Source of the DNA: Chloroflexota bacterium
GTDB lineage: Bacteria; Chloroflexota; Anaerolineae; Caldilineales; Caldilineaceae
NCBI GenBank assembly: GCA_018969295.1
Contig: JAGWYN010000051.1
Span: forward strand, 1 to 26,076
Length of the DNA stretch: 26,076 nucleotides
Reading direction: 5' to 3'
The position numbers and the translations under genes are program-made. Under the pieces are notes generated by a model. That model saw only the letters and a program-made list of their open reading frames with translations, was not told where the DNA came from and searched no databases. Below are positions 21,752 to 26,076 of this stretch, in pieces. Numbering within the stretch: the stretch's first letter is position 1; each line of letters begins with the position of its first letter.

Positions 21752-23716
21752 TCAGTGGAGAGTCAGCCATGGTTTTTCTTCGGCCTGCCGGTGTGGGTCG
21801 TGGATATGATAGGGGATGTCGATCACCACAATGTTTTCGTGGCCCAGCAGCCGCATACGCAGCAGATTCGCCGTCTGGTTGTGCAGCAGATGGGCTGACA
21901 AGGACTCCGGTACAAATTCTGGGATGACGACTGTGATGAGCGAGGATGGGTAGTCTTGTTCTGAGATCTGTTCGATGTATTCGATCAGCGGGGAAAGGAT
22001 GTCGCGAAATTCGTAGCGAATGACATCCAAAGAGATGCCGTGGGTCAGCTCCGGGAAGCTGTTCCACCGCCGGCGGATGCGCTCTTCCTGTTCGTTGTTG
22101 GTGACGACGGTGACGGCACGCACCTGGCTGGCCAGCCGTCGCGAGTATTTGAGGGCACGCAAGGTTCCTCGGTGGATGTCGGCGATGGCCACGACTGCGA
22201 TATCGGCGATTTCGACCTTGTCGATCGGCTGCAGGTCATGGATGCTGAGTGCAGCAGCAACTGCGTCGTAGTGTCGATGGATGGAGCGCAGCCAGAAGAC
22301 AAGCAGAGGGAGGGTCAGTGTGATCAGCCAGGCGCCTTCTGCAAACTTGGTCACCACCAGCACCACAAAGACAATCCCAGTGGTCACGGCTCCGACTGCG
22401 TTGACTGCACGTTTCCAGCCCCAGCCGGGCTCATAGTGGATGGTTGTGGCGTCTGTGTGAACTGTCTTGTCGGGCGGCACCCGTCCCACCCGCCCCATCA
22501 GACGGACCATTCCTGCTTGTGAGAGCGTGAAACAGAGCATCACCCCCAGCGCATAGAGGGGAAGCATGGCGATTTCATCGGCGTGGAAGAAGATCACGAC
22601 GAGCGATGAAAGAATCGCCAGTACCAGGATGCCCGAGCTGAAGACAAGACGGCTGCCCCGGTTTTGCAGCCAGCGGGGGAGAAACCCGTCGTGGGCCAGA
22701 AAAGAGCTCAGCCGTGGAAAGTCCTGGTAGCCGGTGTTGGCGGCTAAAATTAGAATCAACATTGTAAAGATTTGGACCCAGTAGTAGAGGAACCCATTTC
22801 CAGCCACGCTGCGTGTGAGCTGGGAGAGCACGCTTTCGTCCTCCGTGGGGACGATGGCCAGCTGGGTGGACAAGAAAGAGATTCCTAGAAAAAGTGTCAT
22901 GGCAATGACCCCCATCCATACCATCGTGGCAGCTGCATTTTTGGCTTCTGGCGGTTTAAAGGCCTGCACGCCATTGCTGATCGCCTCGATCCCGGTGAGT
23001 GCCGTGCACCCAGCGGCGAAGGCGCGCAGAATCAGCCAGACATAGGCAGCTTGGGTGATCGGGTCGGCCGGGCTGATCCAGACGGGATGGGCCTCCAGCG
23101 GCGCGCCGAGCAGCCCCCAGAAACGGGCCAGGCCCAGGACAATGACACAGAGAACGCCGCCGATGAAGGCATAGGTTGGCAGAGCAAAAACTGTGCCGCT
23201 CTCGCGCACCCCGCGCAGGTTGATCCAGGTGAGGAGTCCGATCGCTGCGATCGCAAGAACCACTCGAGCGTCGTAGAATTCTGGGAAAGCTGAGGTCAAG
23301 GCACGAATTCCAGCCGAGACGGAGACGGAGACGGTCAAGGTGTAGTCGATGAGCAGGGCGGCTGCAGCAAACAGCGAAGGGATTCTGCCCAGATTGTCTT
23401 TGGTGACCGTATAGGCCCCCCCCCCGCCTGGATAATGGAGAATGGTCTGCACGTAGCTGAAGACGACCAAAACCACCAGCGCGGCAATCCCTGCTGCGAT
23501 GGGCAGGGTCATGGACAGGGCTCCGCTTCCGAGCAGGATCAGAACACTGAGGATGGCTTCGGTCGCGTAGGCGTTGCTGCTGATAGGGTCTGAGGCGAAC
23601 ACAGCCAGTGCCCGAACTTTGTCCAGCCGTTCGTGCAGTTCTGCGCTGTTGGGAAAAGGAGTGCCGATCACAAACTGTTTGATCGAGCGGAAGGGGGATG
23701 GATGGCTGTTCTGCAT
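21752..23716 (-). CDS. kimA: KimA-type potassium:proton symporter (APC/KUP superfamily)
   Basis: 654 residues from ATG 23716. Residues 35-480 hold about 12 hydrophobic segments, and 490-654 form a soluble cytoplasmic domain as in Bacillus KimA (YdaO). The positions I recall as K+/H+ coupling residues of B. subtilis KimA are present: D43 and Y50 in SDPISSNAYATE, D124, Y125, T128 and S132 in IDYTLTVSVS, T241 and E244 in ALTGIE, and Y388 in LPLYAL. YPGGGGAYTVTKDNLG is typical of the family. The role is high-affinity potassium uptake driven by protons; in Firmicutes the protein is inhibited by c-di-AMP, which cannot be judged here. A GTG at 23770 would add 18 residues, but family members begin shortly before FVIGTPFPNS, so ATG 23716 is preferred. 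The gene converges on the broken antiporter fragment. Confidence 0.88.
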   Translation of the reverse strand: MQNSHPSPFRSIKQFVIGTPFPNSAELHERLDKVRALAVFASDPISSNAYATEAILSVLILLGSGALSMTLPIAAGIAALVVLVVFSYVQTILHYPGGGGAYTVTKDNLGRIPSLFAAAALLIDYTLTVSVSVSAGIRALTSAFPEFYDARVVLAIAAIGLLTWINLRGVRESGTVFALPTYAFIGGVLCVIVLGLARFWGLLGAPLEAHPVWISPADPITQAAYVWLILRAFAAGCTALTGIEAISNGVQAFKPPEAKNAAATMVWMGVIAMTLFLGISFLSTQLAIVPTEDESVLSQLTRSVAGNGFLYYWVQIFTMLILILAANTGYQDFPRLSSFLAHDGFLPRWLQNRGSRLVFSSGILVLAILSSLVVIFFHADEIAMLPLYALGVMLCFTLSQAGMVRLMGRVGRVPPDKTVHTDATTIHYEPGWGWKRAVNAVGAVTTGIVFVVLVVTKFAEGAWLITLTLPLLVFWLRSIHRHYDAVAAALSIHDLQPIDKVEIADIAVVAIADIHRGTLRALKYSRRLASQVRAVTVVTNNEQEERIRRRWNSFPELTHGISLDVIRYEFRDILSPLIEYIEQISEQDYPSSLITVVIPEFVPESLSAHLLHNQTANLLRMRLLGHENIVVIDIPYHIHDPHRQAEEKPWLTLH

Positions 23717-23776
23717 ACTCGTTTTTGTACCTGTTTCCAACTGTATTGGTGACTCCAGCCGCAGAAGCACACCATT

Positions 23777-23806
23777 TTTGAACGCACGGCCTTTGAACGC
23801 ACGGCT
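23777..23806. repeat. 15-bp tandem direct repeat upstream of kimA
   Basis: TTTGAACGCACGGCC (23777-23791) is followed immediately by TTTGAACGCACGGCT (23792-23806). The two copies match at 14 of 15 bases. They lie in the presumed kimA leader or promoter region and could be a regulator site or a chance slippage product. Confidence 0.8.
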
Positions 23807-23816
23807 TGTCTAATCG

Positions 23817-23844
23817 CCCAGTATTTCTAGTATATAATATCGGG
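23817..23844 (-). promoter_or_regulatory. AT-rich imperfect palindrome, candidate kimA promoter/operator
   Basis: CCCAGTATT (23817-23825) and AATATCGGG (23836-23844) are imperfect inverted repeats (7 of 9) around TATATA-type sequence. On the minus strand TATTAT or TATACT could serve as a -10 for kimA; no convincing -35 was found. It is the only strongly AT-rich spot in the 304-base gap between kimA and the next gene. Confidence 0.4.
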
Positions 23845-23913
23845 CTTTCACATCCATATCGGTCCGGGGGGCGGTGACGTTTCTGGCTGTGAAAGTGTCT
23901 GTGCGACGACAGA

Positions 23914-23946
23914 GCGGAGGGGGGGACAACTGCCCCCCCCCTCTGC
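23914..23946 (-). terminator. Very GC-rich 12-bp hairpin between the SPW gene and kimA
   Basis: Bases 23914-23925 (GCGGA followed by seven G) pair with 23935-23946 (seven C, then TCTGC) with one G-U pair and a 9-base loop. It lies 75 bases beyond the stop of the SPW-repeat gene on the minus strand and before the kimA promoter candidate. It would strongly stall polymerase or protect a 3' end. There is no U-run, so a classical intrinsic terminator is not proven. Confidence 0.5.
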
Positions 23947-24020
23947 GGTTGGTTTGTCTGGCCGACGAGGCCAGTGGCGTCGCCCGCCTCCTTAACCTGA
24001 CACGTTGGGTGTGCACCCTT

Positions 24021-24380
24021 TTACAACGCGTGCCCCATCTCTCTGCCAAGCATGACCTCTCCCCAGACAGCCAGGGCAACGATCGCCGCGCCGCCCAAAA
24101 TTCCGGTGTACAGGGCGGCCATGACCGCCATGTAGCCCAGCACAAAGGGAGCCAGGATCAGCGCCACACCCAGCGCAGCGGTGATCCAATCCAGCAGTTT
24201 GACGGTCCCCTCCTCCTCGATCGAGGCCGAGATTCCCGCCATTACGGCGACCGCCAGCCCGACGACCAGAAACGTCCAGAGCGCCGCAGCGATCCCGTTG
24301 AAACCGAAGGCGAAAGGTGCCACTGCTACCAACAACCCGACAACAACCAACCACCAGTTCATTGTCTGTACGCGTCGCAT
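24021..24380 (-). CDS. Small SPW-repeat membrane protein
   Basis: 119 residues with four hydrophobic segments at about 8-27, 31-51, 63-83 and 87-109. These form two similar halves: MNWWLVVVGLLVAVAPFAFGF and LLDWITAALGVALILAPFVLGY. The W-x(n)-G-x-x-x-x-x-x-P-[FW]-x-x-G pattern is that of the SPW repeat family, whose function is unknown. ATG 24380 was chosen because AGGAG lies 6 bases upstream; a reading frame extending further upstream has no such site and no membrane-like sequence. The soluble loop between the halves is short and acidic (SIEEEG). It is divergent from the response-regulator gene, with a 244-base gap that may hold both promoters. Confidence 0.8.
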   Translation of the reverse strand: MRRVQTMNWWLVVVGLLVAVAPFAFGFNGIAAALWTFLVVGLAVAVMAGISASIEEEGTVKLLDWITAALGVALILAPFVLGYMAVMAALYTGILGGAAIVALAVWGEVMLGREMGHAL

Positions 24381-24386
24381 ACAATT

Positions 24387-24391
24387 CTCCT
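24387..24391 (-). promoter_or_regulatory. Ribosome binding site of the SPW gene
   Basis: On the minus strand AGGAG precedes ATG 24380 with a 6-base spacer, which decides this start over the longer open frame. Confidence 0.8.
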
Positions 24392-24547
24392 TCCCCTGCA
24401 AAGACTCAACAGAGAGGCCACTCTTCTCTCTTTCATTGTGAAGCAGACAGGTGAATTGAATGGTGGATTTAGGTAAACAAAAAGTTACAAAATTGGATAA
24501 AGCTCCGGAAAAGGCGTTCAGAGGAGCGTCAAGGGTTCGGTCAAGGC

Positions 24548-24576
24548 TTCTCAAATGTACCAATCCAGTGTAGGAT
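24548..24576 (+). promoter_or_regulatory. Weak candidate promoter for the response-regulator unit
   Basis: TTCTCA (24548-24553) and TAGGAT (24571-24576) are 17 bases apart, about 50 bases before the response-regulator start. Both boxes are poor matches, so this is only the best candidate seen in the gap. Confidence 0.25.
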
Positions 24577-24624
24577 GGAGAGAGAACGATCAGCCCACCT
24601 TGGTGGCTGAAAAGGAAGGGATGG

Positions 24625-25356
24625 ATGAAGAAGGCCAACTGCTTGCTTCTTTTGATCGACAACGAGGCAGAGTTTGTCCACGCCGTGCAACTTGCCATCG
24701 CTCTGCAGGAGCCGGAGTGGAGAGTGCTGGTTGCCCAGGATGGGGCGCAGGGGCTCTTCCAACTCGCCGAGGCCCGCCCCGACCTGCTGTTGCTGGCGCT
24801 CTCTGATCTGCACGGCTACGATCTGCTCAGGGAAATTCGGCTGATCAGCAGTGTGCCGGTGATTCTGCTTTCGACCTGTGGCGAGGAACTCGCCAAGGTT
24901 CATGGGCTGGAACTGGGGGCAGACGACTATGTGGTCAAGCCCTGTGGCTACTTCGAGCTGCTGGCGCGGATCCGTGCGCTGCTGCGGCGCAGCGAGGGGC
25001 AGGCCGCGCCGTTTGAGCACCCCTATGTCACGGGTGCTTTGCGTGTCGACTTTGCGCAGCGGGGTGTGACGGTGGAGGGCCAGCCAGTGCAGCTGACAGG
25101 GACGGAATACCGTCTGCTCGAAGTGCTGGCTCGCAATGCTGGCCGCATTGTCCCCTACGACCGTCTGCTGCAGCGTGTGTGGGGGGACGAAGGTGCCGAG
25201 GGGCCGGCTTTCCTCAAAGTGTTTGTTTACCGGCTGCGCCGTAAGATCGAGCCAGATCCGGCCCACCCGCGCTATCTGCTCACCGAGCGTGGGTGCGGCT
25301 ACTGGCTGAGCCCGGCGGCGGAGAGTTTTCGTGGATCGGAGCAAAAAGGTCTGTGA
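24625..25356 (+). CDS. Atypical OmpR/PhoB-type response regulator lacking the phosphoacceptor Asp
   Basis: 243 residues. Receiver domain 1-120: LLLLIDNE gives D12 but N13 instead of the second acidic residue; the phosphorylation position in PDLLLLALSDLHGYD is A58 where the family has Asp; S83 and K105 (VVKP) are kept. Winged-helix domain about 134-235: LTGTEYRLLEVLARN, RVWG, VYRLRRKIEPDP and GCGYWL. It should bind DNA as a transcription factor, but phosphorylation by a histidine kinase appears impossible, as in the known phosphorylation-independent orphan regulators. No kinase gene is nearby. ATG 24625 follows AAGGAAGGG with good spacing; ATG 24621 is out of frame. The stop overlaps the next gene as TGATG. 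Confidence 0.88.
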   Translation: MKKANCLLLLIDNEAEFVHAVQLAIALQEPEWRVLVAQDGAQGLFQLAEARPDLLLLALSDLHGYDLLREIRLISSVPVILLSTCGEELAKVHGLELGADDYVVKPCGYFELLARIRALLRRSEGQAAPFEHPYVTGALRVDFAQRGVTVEGQPVQLTGTEYRLLEVLARNAGRIVPYDRLLQRVWGDEGAEGPAFLKVFVYRLRRKIEPDPAHPRYLLTERGCGYWLSPAAESFRGSEQKGL

Positions 25357-25835
25357 TGGGTCCATATCAGGTCGTATTTCCCAACCAACACTCTTTTCAA
25401 CTGCCGGCTGCCACGGTGGCGGCGATCGAGCAGGCCAAAGCCAAATACAGCGAGCCGCTCTGGTGGTATCGCGAGGAGCGTGTGCTCAAGGTCGGGGCAC
25501 ACCAGTGGGTGACGCCCGCAGGGCCGGCAGCGGCGCAGGCGCTCTGCGCCCAACACCTCGGAATCCTGGCTGTGTTCTGGAAACTTTTCAACCGCAGCTG
25601 GCTGGCAGCTGCGGAGTCCTACTGGCTGGACACACACCGCTACCCCGCCCATCCTCGCCATCTGGGGGAGGGGGTGCTGCCGCTGGTGGACGAGGATCGG
25701 GGAATGCAGCAGATCGGGTGGGTGCGCATCTTGCAGCAGACGACGATGGACGCCCACTATGCTGTGTTTGTGCAGTGCGTGCTGCTCGACTGTTTTGATC
25801 CACGTCCGCTGCCGGCGGCGTACGGGCAGCTGTGA
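25356..25835 (+). CDS. Protein of unknown function coupled to the response regulator
   Basis: 159 residues, not recognised. ATG 25356 shares one base with the regulator stop (TGATG) and has AAGG 6 bases upstream, so translation is probably coupled. There is no signal peptide or clear membrane helix. The protein is rich in Trp, Tyr and His (EPLWWYREERVLKVGAHQW, LFNRSWLAAAESYWLD) and has two C-terminal cysteines four residues apart (QCVLLDCFD). The middle is predicted helical. Its position suggests it could be a partner or modulator of the phosphorylation-independent regulator, but nothing in the sequence proves this. An upstream ATG at 25293 in the same frame would overlap the regulator by 64 bases and is less likely. 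Confidence 0.75.
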   Translation: MGPYQVVFPNQHSFQLPAATVAAIEQAKAKYSEPLWWYREERVLKVGAHQWVTPAGPAAAQALCAQHLGILAVFWKLFNRSWLAAAESYWLDTHRYPAHPRHLGEGVLPLVDEDRGMQQIGWVRILQQTTMDAHYAVFVQCVLLDCFDPRPLPAAYGQL

Positions 25836-25863
25836 TGCAGATCCCCCTTCTGCAAACGGTGTT

Positions 25864-25892
25864 TTGAGGCGAGCCGCTCTCTGTGCTAGAAT
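25864..25892 (+). promoter_or_regulatory. Promoter of the right-edge gene
   Basis: TTGAGG (25864-25869), a 17-base spacer and TAGAAT (25887-25892) preceded by TGC make an extended -10 sigma70-like promoter. The transcript would have a leader of about 105 bases before the ATG at 26004. Confidence 0.6.
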
Positions 25893-26003
25893 TGTTTACT
25901 GTATTTGAGACCAGCTGTGGTGCGTTTCCCTGACAACCCTGCAGCCTGGAGGGGAGAGACAGCTTTTAGTTTTTGCACAACCAGATTCAGGAGTCAACCG
26001 AAG

Positions 26004-26076
26004 ATGAAACGCAGACTGCAGAACCCAACCCAGGCGCTGGTCGCCGATTTTCAGAGCGGGCGCATCAGCCGTCGCC
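26004..26076 (+). CDS. Start of a probable exported substrate-binding protein (partial)
   Basis: ATG 26004 follows AGGAG (25989-25993) at a 10-base distance. The 24 codons in the window begin MKRRLQNPTQ and contain VADFQSGRISRR before the edge. The D-[FY]-x-S-G-R-[LI]-S-R-R pattern is typical of the N-terminus of Chloroflexota ABC-transporter solute-binding proteins, where the arginine pair belongs to a twin-arginine export signal. The rest of the protein lies outside the window, so the substrate is unknown. Confidence 0.5.
   Translation, partial: MKRRLQNPTQALVADFQSGRISRR

Noticed and set aside
23717..23770. GTG start adding 18 residues to KimA
   Set aside because: The extension has no family counterpart, and ATG 23716 gives the usual N-terminal length. 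It remains possible.
24411..24431. AGAGAG/CTCTCT hairpin in the SPW leader as a riboswitch
   Set aside because: A 6-bp low-complexity stem with a 9-base loop is not specific enough, and no conserved core is visible.
24381..24698. Longer N-terminus for the SPW-repeat protein (open frame up to 24698)
   Set aside because: The added sequence is not membrane-like, overlaps the response-regulator start region, and lacks the good ribosome site found before ATG 24380.
25299..25757. Minus-strand open frame opposite the 159-residue protein gene
   Set aside because: No domain or ribosome site is visible. The plus-strand frame has the coupled TGATG start and the better coding pattern.

Overview
The window looks like a bacterial chromosome of moderately high GC. 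The best guess is a Chloroflexota (Anaerolineae/Caldilineales-like) genome. That guess rests on the very long secreted SdrD-B/RCC1 protein, a 'FLPIV/YMPMI' segment followed by a TP-rich tail, and an edge gene that begins like the SGR-SRR-type export signals of Chloroflexota ABC-transporter binding proteins. No rRNA, marker gene or taxonomically decisive feature is present, so the assignment is an inference.

Layout: (1) 1-800 holds a decayed IS607-type element: the 3' part of a serine recombinase gene with several frameshifts and a stop, overlapping by ATGA the start of a ruined tnpB. (2) 801-880 is a short promoter region with a perfect 9-bp inverted repeat around a -10-like box. (3) 881-21349 is one uninterrupted gene for a 6822-residue exported protein that fills about 78% of the window. 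Its order is signal peptide, a B-like domain, a propeller-like module carrying a nested malectin/RCC1 insert, two B domains, a second B-like/propeller pair without the insert, 33 further SdrD-type B domains, a hydrophobic FLPIV segment and a TGTPEA tail. (4) 21437-21678 is the frameshifted C-terminal TrkA-C end of a K+/H+ antiporter-like gene. (5) On the minus strand are a KimA-type potassium importer gene (21752-23716) and, after a GC-rich hairpin, a small SPW-repeat membrane protein gene (24021-24380). (6) On the plus strand is a two-gene unit of an OmpR-type response regulator lacking the phosphoacceptor Asp and a 159-residue protein of unknown function coupled to it by TGATG. (7) At the right edge are a good sigma70-like promoter and the first 24 codons of a probable exported substrate-binding protein.

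The giant protein is the main object of interest. It is built like a long, calcium-stiffened, nearly lysine-free surface fibre with a complex head. The head contains 14 RCC1 repeats in two groups of exactly seven, each group placed inside what looks like one malectin-like domain, and that domain is itself inserted in a propeller-like module. A second, insert-free copy of the module later in the same protein shows where the insert sits. The remaining genes deal with potassium, membrane and regulation, and show no clear functional link to the giant gene.
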